From contig CAAGKM010000045.1 in assembly GCA_900770395.1 (NCBI GenBank), forward strand, positions 1-21,997: a stretch of DNA of 21,997 nt, in the 5' to 3' direction. Shown here in pieces: positions 7,199-14,765 of this stretch. The translations under genes were made by a program, and so were the position numbers. This DNA is from an uncultured Prevotella sp. (GTDB lineage: Bacteria; Bacteroidota; Bacteroidia; Bacteroidales; Bacteroidaceae). Every line of letters begins with the position of its first letter. Positions within the stretch are counted from its first letter, which is position 1. The notes beneath the pieces were generated by a model that ran no database searches, was not told the DNA's origin, and saw only the letters and a program-made list of their open reading frames with translations.

Positions 7199-7341
7199 GA
7201 CATCATGGCAAAAATCCAGCAGGTATACACGATGCCCATCGCAAGAAGCACACCGATAATCCATTTCACCACGTTTCTGCCTTCTTTTTCCTGCTTGGCA
7301 GAGTAAGCCGCACGCTTGGCATTGTTCTTTGTCTTTTTCAT
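7195..7341 (-). CDS. 48-residue single-pass membrane protein
   Basis: The gene starts at the ATG 7341-7339 and stops at TGA 7197-7195. The product has a basic N-terminal half (M-K-K-T-K-N-N-A-K-R ... K-Q-E-K-E-G-R-N) followed by one hydrophobic segment (W-I-I-G-V-L-L-A-M-G-I-V-Y ... W-I-F-A-M-M-S) that reaches the C-terminus. It lies 38 bp after prfB, and its stop overlaps the CYTH start by four bases, so it is embedded in an operon. The charge pattern suggests a cytoplasmic N-terminus. It is short enough to be missed by standard gene calls. Function unknown; a role tied to its CYTH neighbour is only a guess. Confidence 0.8.
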   Translation of the reverse strand: MKKTKNNAKRAAYSAKQEKEGRNVVKWIIGVLLAMGIVYTCWIFAMMS

Positions 7342-7379
7342 AATTCTAAGTTTTTTATATTATTGTTTTTATTTTTTTG

Positions 7380-8498
7380 TTACTCGTCCACCACGGGGAA
7401 CTCCATGAGATATGCCTTGATGAAATCGTCAATCTTGCCGTTCATCACACCGTCGACGTCAGTTGTCTGATAGTTGGTGCGGTGATCCTTCACGCGGCGG
7501 TCGTCAAACACGTATGAGCGTATCTGGCTTCCCCATTCAATCTTCTTCTTTCCTGCCTCAATCTTTGCCTGTGCCTCAAGGCGCTTCTTCATCGCGCGGT
7601 CGTAGAGCTGCGATTTGAGCAGACGCATGGCGTTGTTGCGGTTTTCGAGCTGTTTGCGGCTCTCGGTGTTCTCAATGAGGATTTCCTCTTCCTCGCCCGT
7701 GTCAGGGTCGGTGTACTGATAGCGCAGACGCACGCCAGTCTCCACCTTGTTCACGTTCTGTCCGCCGGCACCTCCCGAGCGGAACAGGTCCCAGCTAACC
7801 TTCGACGGGTCGACATACACCTCGATGGTGTCGTCGACAAGAGGCGATACAAACACCGATGCGAAGCTGGTCATACGCTTACCCTGCGCATTGAACGGCG
7901 ACACACGCACCAGACGGTGTACGCCGTTCTCGCTCTTCAGATAGCCGTAGGCATATTCGCCACCCTCTATCTGCATCGTCACGCTCTTTATTCCAGCCTC
8001 ATCGCCTTCCTGAAGGTTGCTTATTGTCACCTTGTGACCTTTCGATTCCGCCCAGCGTATATACATTCGCATGAGCATCGATGCCCAGTCCTGACTCTCA
8101 GTGCCTCCTGCACCGCTGTTGATTTTCAGCACACAGTCCATGGGGTCTTCCTTCTGGCGCAGCATGTTCTGAAGCTCCAGGTTCTCAATAGCCTCCACAG
8201 CCTTGGCATAGTCGGCATCTACCTCTTCCTCGGTCACCATCTCCTCCTTGTAGAAGTCGAAAGCCAACTGTAATTCGTCAGCAGCTACACGCACATCATT
8301 ATATCCGTCAAGCCAACGCTTAATCGACTTGACCTTCTTCATCTGCTCCTCAGCACGCTTGGGGTCGTCCCAGAAGTCGGGCGCCTGAGTACGGAGGTCC
8401 TCCTCCTCAAATTCTATTTTTTTCTTGTCAATCTCCAAATACTTGTAGAGCGCATCGGAACGCTCCATAATATCCTTTAATTGGTCCTGCGTAATCAT
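7380..8498 (-). CDS. prfB: Peptide chain release factor 2
   Basis: Terminates translation at UGA and UAA. The RF2 stop-codon recognition tripeptide S-P-F is at about 200-202 (V-R-V-S-P-F-N). The peptidyl-tRNA hydrolysis motif G-G-Q is at about 245-247 (S-G-G-A-G-G-Q-N-V-N). The full 372 residues are encoded in one frame. The segment where many bacteria carry a programmed +1 frameshift (after L-Y-K-Y-L, codons near 18-22) shows no in-frame UGA and no CTT-TGA slippery site, so the autoregulatory frameshift is absent. The gene starts 8 bp after the fadD-like stop and is probably co-transcribed with it. Confidence 0.97.
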   Translation of the reverse strand: MITQDQLKDIMERSDALYKYLEIDKKKIEFEEEDLRTQAPDFWDDPKRAEEQMKKVKSIKRWLDGYNDVRVAADELQLAFDFYKEEMVTEEEVDADYAKAVEAIENLELQNMLRQKEDPMDCVLKINSGAGGTESQDWASMLMRMYIRWAESKGHKVTISNLQEGDEAGIKSVTMQIEGGEYAYGYLKSENGVHRLVRVSPFNAQGKRMTSFASVFVSPLVDDTIEVYVDPSKVSWDLFRSGGAGGQNVNKVETGVRLRYQYTDPDTGEEEEILIENTESRKQLENRNNAMRLLKSQLYDRAMKKRLEAQAKIEAGKKKIEWGSQIRSYVFDDRRVKDHRTNYQTTDVDGVMNGKIDDFIKAYLMEFPVVDE

Positions 8499-8506
8499 AA
8501 ATTAAT

Positions 8507-10318
8507 TTATTCTTCGTACATTTTATCAATTACAGCCTTATAGCGCTCGTTCACCACGCGGCGGCGCAGCTTGAGGGTGTTTGTAAGCTCACCGCTCTCC
8601 ATTGTAAACGGATTTGGCATGATGGTGAATCGCTTTATCTGCTCGTAGTGTGCCAGCTGCTGCTGCAGAGTCTCGATGCGGCTCATGAGCATCTTGTTTA
8701 TCTTTGGATTGGCGCAAAGGTCCTCGCGGCCGCTGAACTGTATGCCATGCTCGCGGGCATATTCCTCAAGCAGCGAATATGTTGGCACGATGAGCGCCGA
8801 CACGAACTTGCGCTCGTCGGCAACCAGGCACACCTGGTCGATGTATTTGTCGACAAGCAGCTTCGATTCAATCATCTGCGGCGCGATATACTTGCCGTTG
8901 CTGGTCTTGAAAAGGTCCTTTATGCGCTCCTTCAGGAACAGCTCGCCGTCTTTCAGATAGCCGCAGTCGCCGGTGCGGAAGAAACCGTCGCCGGTGAAAG
9001 CCTGCCCGTTCAGGTCGGGACGGTTATAATATCCCGGCGTGATGGTGGCTCCGCGGAGCAGCACTTCGCCCTCATCGCTTATCCTCACCTCCACGTTATC
9101 CAACGGACGCCCAACAGAGCCAATGGTCACAGGCGCGTCGACATGGTCGTTGCTCACGGTGGCAAGGCTCTCGGTGAGCCCGTAGCCCACCATCATGTTC
9201 AGTCCTATGGCATGCACAAACTCCTCGACATGAGCTGAGACAGTGGCACCTGCGGTTGGGAAGAAATTGGGATTCTCCAGTCCCAGCTCCTTGCGGATAA
9301 GGCTGAACACCATCTTGTTTATAAACTCATATTCGAGATGTAGCGCCAGCGGCGGGCGCTTTCCCCTGAGCACATACTCCACATTGTGTTTTCTTCCCAC
9401 ATACTCGGCGCGCTTAAACAGGCGTCGGGTCACGGGATTTGCCTTGTCCATCTTTTCCTGAACGGCGATATACACCTTTTCCCAGAATCGCGGAACGGAG
9501 CACATACATGTGGGATGAGTCTCGCGCATCGACTGCTGCACGCGGTGAGGGTCGGTGTTGATAATCAGCGTACAGCCCTCGGAGATGCTGAGCATTGTCC
9601 AGCCCTTCTCAAAGATATGGGCGTAGGGCAGGAAGTTGAGCACGCGGTCGCGGTCGCTCATGATCTTTATGCCGCGGTGGTTGGCTGCAAGGGCAGCGTC
9701 ATACTGCGTGTGGCGGAGCATCACTCCCTTGCTGTCGCCTGTGGTGCCGCTGGTGTAGAGGATGTTAGCCAGGTCGTCCTCCTGTATATTGTTTGACAGA
9801 CTGTCCACCTCGCACTGGCGCGGATAGCCGGCTCCAAACTTCAGGAAGTCCTCGAAATACATGGCGGAGCCGTTGCCCTCGGCTATATGCACATGGCGGT
9901 CGAACACGATAACCTTCTCAAGCGTGGGACAGAGCGCCAGCACCCGGCAAGCCTTGTCGTACTGCTCCTGCTCTCCCACAAAGACGATGCGCACCTTGGC
10001 GTCGTTCACCATAAACTGTATCTGCTGCTCGCTGCTTGTGGCATAGAAAGGAATAGGCACAGCCCTCACGCCCCAGGCTCCGAACTCGCAAAACAGATAT
10101 TGTGCGCAGTTCTGCGAGAACACGGCGATGTTCTCCTGAGGCTTGACACCGAGGTTGAGCAAAGCATTGCTTACTGTCCTGACCTTCTCGGAAAAGACAT
10201 TCCAAGACATTGACTTCCATTCCGTTGTGCCGAAATCTTGATATATAAGCGCTTCGCGCTCACCATATTTCTTCGCCTGCTCGTGTACAAGCACCGAGAG
10301 ATGACAATTAGTCTGCAT
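8507..10318 (-). CDS. AMP-forming long-chain acyl-CoA ligase
   Basis: Activates fatty acids with ATP and CoA through an acyl-adenylate. The 603-residue protein has the adenylate-forming enzyme motifs: the P-loop-like Y-T-S-G-T-T-G-D-S-K-G at about 188-198, the A5 motif G-Y-G-L-T-E-S near 385, and the hinge/ATP region F-F-R-T-G-D-C-G-Y-L ... L-K-E-R-I-K-D-L-F-K-T-S-N-G-K near 435-465. No signal peptide is seen; it is likely a peripheral cytoplasmic enzyme. It is first in a minus-strand operon with prfB, and a well-formed promoter lies 27 bp before its ATG. FadD-like is a family statement; chain-length preference cannot be read from sequence. Confidence 0.93.
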   Translation of the reverse strand: MQTNCHLSVLVHEQAKKYGEREALIYQDFGTTEWKSMSWNVFSEKVRTVSNALLNLGVKPQENIAVFSQNCAQYLFCEFGAWGVRAVPIPFYATSSEQQIQFMVNDAKVRIVFVGEQEQYDKACRVLALCPTLEKVIVFDRHVHIAEGNGSAMYFEDFLKFGAGYPRQCEVDSLSNNIQEDDLANILYTSGTTGDSKGVMLRHTQYDAALAANHRGIKIMSDRDRVLNFLPYAHIFEKGWTMLSISEGCTLIINTDPHRVQQSMRETHPTCMCSVPRFWEKVYIAVQEKMDKANPVTRRLFKRAEYVGRKHNVEYVLRGKRPPLALHLEYEFINKMVFSLIRKELGLENPNFFPTAGATVSAHVEEFVHAIGLNMMVGYGLTESLATVSNDHVDAPVTIGSVGRPLDNVEVRISDEGEVLLRGATITPGYYNRPDLNGQAFTGDGFFRTGDCGYLKDGELFLKERIKDLFKTSNGKYIAPQMIESKLLVDKYIDQVCLVADERKFVSALIVPTYSLLEEYAREHGIQFSGREDLCANPKINKMLMSRIETLQQQLAHYEQIKRFTIMPNPFTMESGELTNTLKLRRRVVNERYKAVIDKMYEE

Positions 10319-10344
10319 ACTGTTACGTTTTTGATATTTTCATG

Positions 10345-10375
10345 CAAAAATACATCTTTTTTTTCATATCTCAAA
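10345..10375 (-). promoter_or_regulatory. Promoter of acyl-CoA ligase operon
   Basis: On the minus strand TTTG (10375-10372) and TATTTTTG (10352-10345) are 19 bp apart, matching the Bacteroidetes consensus. The transcript would have a leader of roughly 20 nt before the ATG at 10318. Confidence 0.7.
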
Positions 10376-10391
10376 AGAAAAAGATGAAAAA

Positions 10392-10423
10392 GTTGTGTGT
10401 TTCGCAAATTTTCATTACTTTTG
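10392..10423 (+). promoter_or_regulatory. Promoter of DUF2752 gene
   Basis: TACTTTTG at 10416-10423 fits TAnnTTTG, and GTTG at 10392-10395 lies exactly 20 bp upstream, one base off TTTG. It faces away from the acyl-CoA ligase promoter across the same 133-bp gap. The ATG at 10452 is 28 bp further on. Confidence 0.6.
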
Positions 10424-10451
10424 TAAGCGGAAAACGAAAAATGAATAACAG

Positions 10452-10781
10452 ATGCAAAAAGACAGGATATTCGCAGCCACAGTGATTGGAGCCATTATGG
10501 CATGGCTCTTCGTGGGCAATCCCGAAAATCCGTCGGCAGCCTTTCTCAAGTGTCCGCTCCATCAGATTACTGGCTTGCAGTGCCCGCTGTGCGGCACGCA
10601 AAGGGCGGTGCATCATCTGCTGCATCTGCGCGTAGGGCAGGCTTTTGCCTGCAACCCCTGGCTTGTGGCAATAGGCGTCTATGCCGTGGTGTATGCCTCA
10701 GGGCGCTGGCGCTCCAGGCGCGCGGTGCTCACGATGGTGGCGCTCACGATGGCGTGGGGAGTGATAAGAAATATTACATAA
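10452..10781 (+). CDS. DUF2752 membrane protein
   Basis: A 109-residue protein with hydrophobic segments at about 6-22, 70-83 and 90-106. Between the first two is the family signature C-P-L-H-Q-I-T-G-L-Q-C-P-L-C-G-T-Q-R (Cys34, Cys44, Cys47) followed by a downstream N-P-W. DUF2752 proteins carry this C-P-x(n)-G-x-x-C-P-x-C-G-x-x-R motif; the function is unknown. The gene precedes another membrane protein gene by 21 bp and is probably in one operon with it. Confidence 0.88.
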   Translation: MQKDRIFAATVIGAIMAWLFVGNPENPSAAFLKCPLHQITGLQCPLCGTQRAVHHLLHLRVGQAFACNPWLVAIGVYAVVYASGRWRSRRAVLTMVALTMAWGVIRNIT

Positions 10782-10802
10782 CAACATTTAAAATAAAACA
10801 TT

Positions 10803-11498
10803 ATGAACAAAATTTCAATTTCAAGATGCGTCAACGGCGCATGGGATCTCACCACCAAAAACTGGATCATGTGCATCATCATGCTTGTGACACTCGTTAT
10901 CGTGTCAATTGGCAGCGGTTCAACCTCTCAAACTACAGTCTACAACACCGGCAGCATGACACCGGAGGAATCACTGCGCATGCTGAAGGATACTTTTTCC
11001 CACAGCTTCGGAGTGTTCACTCTCGTCGTATACATAGTGCAGTATGCCATTTACGCTGGTCTTTACAAGATGGCTATCAACGGATACAACGGCAAGAAGG
11101 TTGACACTTCTGCCTATAAGATGCCGTTTGCAACATACGTGAAGTTCATAGCCGCATATATTGTTTACGGAATACTGACAGCTGTCGGACTCTGTCTTTG
11201 CATCATTCCAGGCATCATCATTGGCGTTCGTTTCATGTTCACACCCCTCATTATATTGGATGAGCCTGAGACCGAAATCATCGAGGCATTCAAGAAGAGC
11301 TGGGCAATGACAGGCGGCAATTTCTGGAACCTGGTGCTGCTCTACATCGTGGTGCTGCTCATCAACCTTGTGGGTGTCATCTGCTGTTGCATAGGTGTGA
11401 TATTCACTGCCACAATGGCAATATTCATTTTGGTTATCGCCTACTATCAGCTGAAGGACAATGTGAATGACTTCGGCCAGCCCGTTACAGAGATTTAA
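10803..11498 (+). CDS. Multi-pass membrane protein, function unknown
   Basis: A 231-residue integral membrane protein with about five hydrophobic segments (roughly 22-40, 70-92, 110-135, 137-152 and 178-216). The segment I-P-G-I-I-I-G-V-R-F-M-F-T-P-L-I-I-L-D-E-P followed by A-F-K-K-S-W-A-M-T-G-G-N-F-W resembles the repeated module of YciC/DUF975 and glycerophosphodiesterase-membrane-domain proteins. There, an I-P-G-I motif is followed by E-A-x-x-x-S. A family name beyond that is not secure. It pairs with the DUF2752 gene. Confidence 0.82.
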   Translation: MNKISISRCVNGAWDLTTKNWIMCIIMLVTLVIVSIGSGSTSQTTVYNTGSMTPEESLRMLKDTFSHSFGVFTLVVYIVQYAIYAGLYKMAINGYNGKKVDTSAYKMPFATYVKFIAAYIVYGILTAVGLCLCIIPGIIIGVRFMFTPLIILDEPETEIIEAFKKSWAMTGGNFWNLVLLYIVVLLINLVGVICCCIGVIFTATMAIFILVIAYYQLKDNVNDFGQPVTEI

Positions 11499-11539
11499 AT
11501 ACAGGATTTGCCCGCAACACCCTGCGGAAAAACACAGCA

Positions 11540-11573
11540 AAGGCTGGATTCTCCTGACAGAGAGTTCAGCCTT
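11540..11573 (+). terminator. Weak hairpin after the membrane protein gene
   Basis: AAGGCTG (11540-11546) pairs with CAGCCTT (11567-11573), with an outer CACA (11533-11536) and TGTG (11577-11580). The stem is short and no T-run follows, so it is a weak terminator candidate only. Confidence 0.35.
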
Positions 11574-11660
11574 CATTGTGTATTAACGGGAGTTTTTCCT
11601 GTCCCGTCACCGCTTTTAATCCATTCTTCCCCAGCAAAAAAAATTCGTAGGGCAAGATAA

Positions 11661-11699
11661 AAAAAATCGAACGTTCGATTTTTTATTCTCGAACGTTCG
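11661..11699. terminator. Twin CGAACGTTCG palindromes between convergent genes
   Basis: 11661-11684 is a perfect 24-bp palindrome with half-site AAAAAATCGAAC. A second copy of its core CGAACGTTCG is at 11690-11699; the cores start 22 bp apart (11668 and 11690). The first copy reads as A-run, stem, T-run in both directions, so a bidirectional terminator for the converging membrane protein and GH43 genes is the simplest reading. The AACGTT centre and helical phasing also fit an operator. A further GC-rich hairpin (AAAGCC 11731-11736 with GGCTTT 11745-11750) adjoins the GH43 stop. Confidence 0.65.
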
Positions 11700-11751
11700 G
11701 AAATTTTTTAGCGTGCCACCGGCATTGCCCAAAGCCTGAGCCCGGGCTTTT

Positions 11752-13425
11752 TCACTGCGCCTTTGAAGTGGCGTAAAGTCCGATGCAGGCGCCGATGAAG
11801 CCGCCGCTCTTGTTGGTGGTGAGGTTTGACGCGTCGGCACCTCTTACTATAAGCTGCCAGTCGCCGTTGCCGATGGCGGCGTAGAAGTCGTAGAGTCCGC
11901 CGTCGCCCTCAATCTTCAGGCGCACTGGCTGGTTCATCTGCCCTGGGGCGATTACAAGCGAGCCGAGGGGCATTGTCACCTTTTCGCGGCGCATCACCAC
12001 CACGGCAGGCTTGCCCTCGAAGATTGTCTTGCCGAAGGTGAAGTTGTAGTCCTCGTTCTGCAGCAGGGCAAAGCCGGCAAAGTCCTTGTCTGACGAAGGA
12101 GTGAACGTGAGGCTGGTCTCTGCCGAGAACTTGGTGTGCTGCTGGCGGCAGAACACAGCCGAGAGATTCTCGCGCTGGGTGATGTTCACCGGCAGTGGAG
12201 TGATTTCCAGTCCGTTGCCCACCTTGTGGAAAGGTTTCTCGATGTTGCGGAGGAACATCCAGCGCATGTCGAGCTGCGGAGCGTCGAAGCGGTCGGTGTA
12301 GCTGAAGTTGCCCGTGTTGTGAAGACCGTCAACGGGTTGCAAGCCAGGCTTGTCAACAACAGTGGGCACCACCTTGCCCTTCTCAAGTATCACTGGCCAT
12401 CCGTCTTTCCAGGTTACGGGCAGCAGATAGGTGTCGCGCCCGGTGTTGTAGTACTTCTTCTTGTCGTAGGGACGGCATCCGAGGAACACTGCCCACCAGT
12501 CGCCCTTGGGACCCTGCACGATGTCGGCGTGACCTGCGCTCGACACATAGTCGTCGCGGGTCTCGTCGAGCCCTGTGCGCTGAGTAAGTATGGGGTTTCC
12601 GCTAAACTCCTCCCAAGGTCCCTCGGGCTTCTTGGCGCGCAGGATAACCTCGCTATGCCACTCGCCCGTGCCGCCCTCGGCGCACATCAGATAATAGTGT
12701 TTCCCGACCTTGAACATGTGGGGGCCCTCAATCCAGATGGGATGCTCCTGCACGTGGGTGCCGCCGCGCAGAATCTCAATCTGGTCGCCCACCACGCTGT
12801 CGCCCTTCACGTCGAAGTAGTGGAGCATTATGGAGCGCTGTCCCTCGTAGTCGTGACCGCCAATGGGCTCGTCGTTGTTCACGATATATCCGCGGCCGTC
12901 CTTGTCGAAGAAGAACGAGGGGTCGATGCCCCCTACCTTAGGCAGATAGATAGGCTCGCTCCAGCCCTTCTCGGGGTCGGTGGATTTCACGTAGAAGTTG
13001 CCTGCGCCCACGTTTGTGGTAATCATGTAGAACGTCTTGTTCTTCTCGTTATATGATATTGCCGGCGCAAAGATGCCTCCGCTCACATTCTGACGGCGCA
13101 GCGGCAGCTGGCTGTCGCGGTCGAGCACATGACCTATCTGCTTCCAGTTCACCAGGTCGCGGCTCTTGAAGATGGGCACGCCGGGGAAGAACGAGAACGA
13201 CGAGTTCACGAGATAATAGGTGTCGCCCTTGCGGCATATTGAAGGATCGGGGTAGAATCCCGCCATCACTGGGTTAAGAAACTGGCGGCTTGCGTCGTAC
13301 TGCTTTGCAAATCGCGCATCATTGCCGCTGTAGTTGAAGTAGCTGAATTTTGCAGTGCCCTCTGCTCCGGCACTGCCTGCCGCAAGCAATGCGGCGGTGG
13401 TCAATACTAACTGTTTAAATTTCAT
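11752..13425 (-). CDS. Secreted GH43 glycoside hydrolase (xylosidase/arabinofuranosidase type)
   Basis: A 557-residue enzyme with an N-terminal signal peptide (L-V-L-T-T-A-A-L-L-A-A-G-S-A-G-A). The GH43 five-blade propeller fills about 50-360. The general base is Asp60 in F-Y-P-D-P-S, the pKa modulator Asp168 in G-G-I-D-P-S-F-F, and the general acid Glu233 in W-I-E-G-P-H. A conserved S-A-G-H-A-D (His299) follows. The region from about 375 to the end is a beta-sandwich accessory domain as in xylosidase-type members. The frame extends to 13482, but the ATG at 13425 begins the signal peptide. Substrate (xylan or arabinan side chains) is inferred from family only. It may serve the nearby SusC/D locus. 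Confidence 0.92.
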   Translation of the reverse strand: MKFKQLVLTTAALLAAGSAGAEGTAKFSYFNYSGNDARFAKQYDASRQFLNPVMAGFYPDPSICRKGDTYYLVNSSFSFFPGVPIFKSRDLVNWKQIGHVLDRDSQLPLRRQNVSGGIFAPAISYNEKNKTFYMITTNVGAGNFYVKSTDPEKGWSEPIYLPKVGGIDPSFFFDKDGRGYIVNNDEPIGGHDYEGQRSIMLHYFDVKGDSVVGDQIEILRGGTHVQEHPIWIEGPHMFKVGKHYYLMCAEGGTGEWHSEVILRAKKPEGPWEEFSGNPILTQRTGLDETRDDYVSSAGHADIVQGPKGDWWAVFLGCRPYDKKKYYNTGRDTYLLPVTWKDGWPVILEKGKVVPTVVDKPGLQPVDGLHNTGNFSYTDRFDAPQLDMRWMFLRNIEKPFHKVGNGLEITPLPVNITQRENLSAVFCRQQHTKFSAETSLTFTPSSDKDFAGFALLQNEDYNFTFGKTIFEGKPAVVVMRREKVTMPLGSLVIAPGQMNQPVRLKIEGDGGLYDFYAAIGNGDWQLIVRGADASNLTTNKSGGFIGACIGLYATSKAQ

Positions 13426-13546
13426 ATTTTCTGATGTTTTATTATTTATTTTCGTCTGCAATGCAAGTCGAATGCATAACATTAAGCCTGCTTGAGTGTT
13501 ATGCTGAGATGCCGCCTTGCTTCAAGGCTGTCGTTGAACGGCGGTG

Positions 13547-13554
13547 CAAAATTA
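13547..13554 (-). promoter_or_regulatory. Possible -7 element for GH43
   Basis: TAATTTTG on the minus strand fits TAnnTTTG. No TTTG is seen at the right distance upstream, and the leader would be about 115 nt, so this is tentative. Confidence 0.3.
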
Positions 13555-13819
13555 ATCATTTTCACCCGAAAAGCATTTCGCAAATGAAACAAATACTTTG
13601 CTGTATGTATCATTTATATAAAAAACGTCTCGCTCAGCCTTGCGCTGTTCTTTTTTTTGCTTGTGTGAATTTATTTGACAACACGTTCTCTGAGAATCGC
13701 GTGGGATTCACCAAACGCTTCCTCGGTCGAAAATATGCCAGAATTTCGCGTTTTGTAAACACTTGATAATCTTTATTTTACGATTTTATGCGTTATCCTT
13801 ACCGTATAAATCCCATTGT

Positions 13820-13885
13820 AACACTTAACTGTTGCCTCAGAAACACTTAACAGTTACTTCAGCAACACTTAACTATTACGACGGA
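13820..13885. repeat. Array A: three 22-bp tandem repeats
   Basis: AACACTTAAC begins at 13820, 13842 and 13864, an exact 22-bp period. Each 14-bp core (AACACTTAACTGTT in copy 1) is an imperfect dyad centred on TTAA. The 8-bp remainder is less conserved (GCCTCAGA, ACTTCAGC, ACGACGGA). No fourth copy is seen on either side. Confidence 0.85.
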
Positions 13886-13979
13886 ACTGCTTATTTTCTT
13901 CAAAGATTTCACTTCGGCTCTGGCTAAAAACCGCATTTATATTCATTTCTCTTCTCCAGATTGAAAAAAAATAAGCAGT
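13886..13979. repeat. 12-bp inverted repeat with 70-bp interior
   Basis: ACTGCTTATTTT (13886-13897) pairs exactly with 13968-13979, starting one base after array A ends. The interior has no convincing gene. It could be the ends of a very small degenerate element or chance in AT-rich DNA. Confidence 0.45.
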
Positions 13980-14080
13980 AATTTTTCAGAATTATTTATA
14001 CATTAATTTATTGTTGAGGTTAGGTGCCCAGAGTTTTTCGTTTAGAATAAAAATCCAAGTGTCCTATGATAAAGAGGAAG

Positions 14081-14122
14081 GAAACCGCCAAAAGTTTTGA
14101 AGAAATATTTGTTGTTTCTACC
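14081..14122 (+). repeat. 42-bp direct repeat, copy 1
   Basis: Matches 14786-14827 at 40 of 42 positions in the same orientation (starts GAAACCGCCAAAAGTTTTGA). It lies 13 bp beyond the toxin stop codon. Unlike copy 2 it has no -7 element at the right distance from its TTTG, so it is not an obvious promoter now. Confidence 0.85.
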
Positions 14123-14135
14123 CCTGTGGTGTTGC

Positions 14136-14474
14136 CTATAACCCGTTCTTTTCTTTTAATCGTTTTAATTCCTGCATACTTATGGATGAACGTTCCGACT
14201 TGTCATATATGTATAACAGATTTACGTTCATTTCATCTAATGAAATCATCACTGTTAAAGTGATAACCCGTGCACCGCCACTCTTGCCCTTATGCTTTGA
14301 ACTAATTTGAAGTCTTATTTTTCTGAAACCGCTGCCTAAATCCGTGCCAATGTCTTTACCATTGAGCAATTCCTCTTGTAAGACAAAAAGGTCACTTACT
14401 AAAGAATTGTATTTCTTTGCAAGACGCTTAAACTCTTTTTCAAATGTGGATGTGACGAGCAAATTAATTTTCAT
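14136..14474 (-). CDS. RelE/ParE-family toxin
   Basis: A 112-residue protein of the RelE/ParE superfamily, whose members include ribosome-dependent mRNA endonucleases and gyrase poisons. Visible family features are the N-terminal helix pair (F-E-K-E-F-K-R-L-A-K-K-Y), G-T-D-L-G-S-G-F-R-K-I-R-L near 62-74, S-K-H-K-G-K-S-G-G-A-R-V-I-T near 79-92 and the C-terminal I-Y-D-K-S-E. The layout matches Bacteroidetes toxins annotated RelE/ParE; which activity it has cannot be read. It overlaps the antitoxin gene by 11 bp and is transcribed after it from the same promoter. Confidence 0.85.
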   Translation of the reverse strand: MKINLLVTSTFEKEFKRLAKKYNSLVSDLFVLQEELLNGKDIGTDLGSGFRKIRLQISSKHKGKSGGARVITLTVMISLDEMNVNLLYIYDKSERSSISMQELKRLKEKNGL

Positions 14475-14697
14475 ACTTCAGCTCTTCCAGAAATTCATTA
14501 AGTGGTCTTATATTGCCATTGGCAACATCTTTTAAGCCAGAATCAATGCCCGTCAGAACTTTAGCAGCACAGTCATCTGCAATTTTCTTTGCGGTAATAC
14601 GCTTCACGGCATTCAATGCCTTTCTCATCAGATTTTCATCAGATGCGATTATACTCAGTTGTCTGTACATTTCCGCATTTAATTCCATTGCTGTCAT
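14464..14697 (-). CDS. Antitoxin partner of RelE/ParE toxin
   Basis: A 77-residue, mostly helical, acidic-ended protein. The N-terminal E-L-N-A-E-M-Y-R-Q-L-S-I-I-A-S-D-E-N-L-M and the acidic C-terminal L-E-E-L-K-Y-E-N resemble small Bacteroidetes antitoxins that sit before RelE/ParE toxins. No classic ribbon-helix-helix or HTH motif is clear. The antitoxin role rests mainly on gene order, the 11-bp overlap and the palindrome in its leader. A purine-rich AGGAAAGAGG lies 6-15 bp before the ATG at 14697, an unusually good ribosome site for this genome; a second ATG at 14688 is possible. Confidence 0.75.
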   Translation of the reverse strand: MTAMELNAEMYRQLSIIASDENLMRKALNAVKRITAKKIADDCAAKVLTGIDSGLKDVANGNIRPLNEFLEELKYEN

Positions 14698-14715
14698 AAT
14701 TGCCTCTTTCCTTAT

Positions 14716-14732
14716 TTTATTACTGTAATAAA
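14716..14732. promoter_or_regulatory. Operator-like palindrome in antitoxin leader
   Basis: TTTATTAC-T-GTAATAAA is a perfect 8+1+8 dyad lying between the predicted transcription start and the antitoxin ATG. This is where the antitoxin or toxin-antitoxin complex usually binds to repress its own operon. Confidence 0.65.
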
Positions 14733-14765
14733 CAACGTTCCACTTTTAATTACACATTCACGCTG

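Larger units (their letters stand above)
13426..14135. other. Gene-poor AT-rich stretch between GH43 and the toxin
   Basis: No credible gene lies here. Small open frames lack start-site and composition support. The stretch holds a possible GH43 -7 element (13547-13554), the first 22-bp array (13820-13885), a 12-bp inverted repeat (13886-13897 with 13968-13979) and the first 42-bp direct repeat copy (14081-14122). Confidence 0.7.

Noticed and set aside
10502..11104. 200-codon plus-strand frame across the DUF2752 and membrane protein genes
   Set aside because: It runs out of frame over two genes with clear family or membrane features and is rich in Arg, His and Gln as shifted frames are.
12136..13056. 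306-codon open frame on the plus strand inside the GH43 gene
   Set aside because: It is antisense to a gene with clear catalytic motifs and shows no family features; long antisense frames are common in GC-rich codon positions.
13434..13766. 110-codon plus-strand frame upstream of GH43
   Set aside because: No ribosome site, no coherent composition or motif, and it overlaps the GH43 leader; treated as chance.
13883..13963. 25-codon minus-strand peptide within the 12-bp inverted repeat
   Set aside because: It has a purine-rich stretch before an ATG but is too short, ends in the first repeat array and shows no recognisable pattern.
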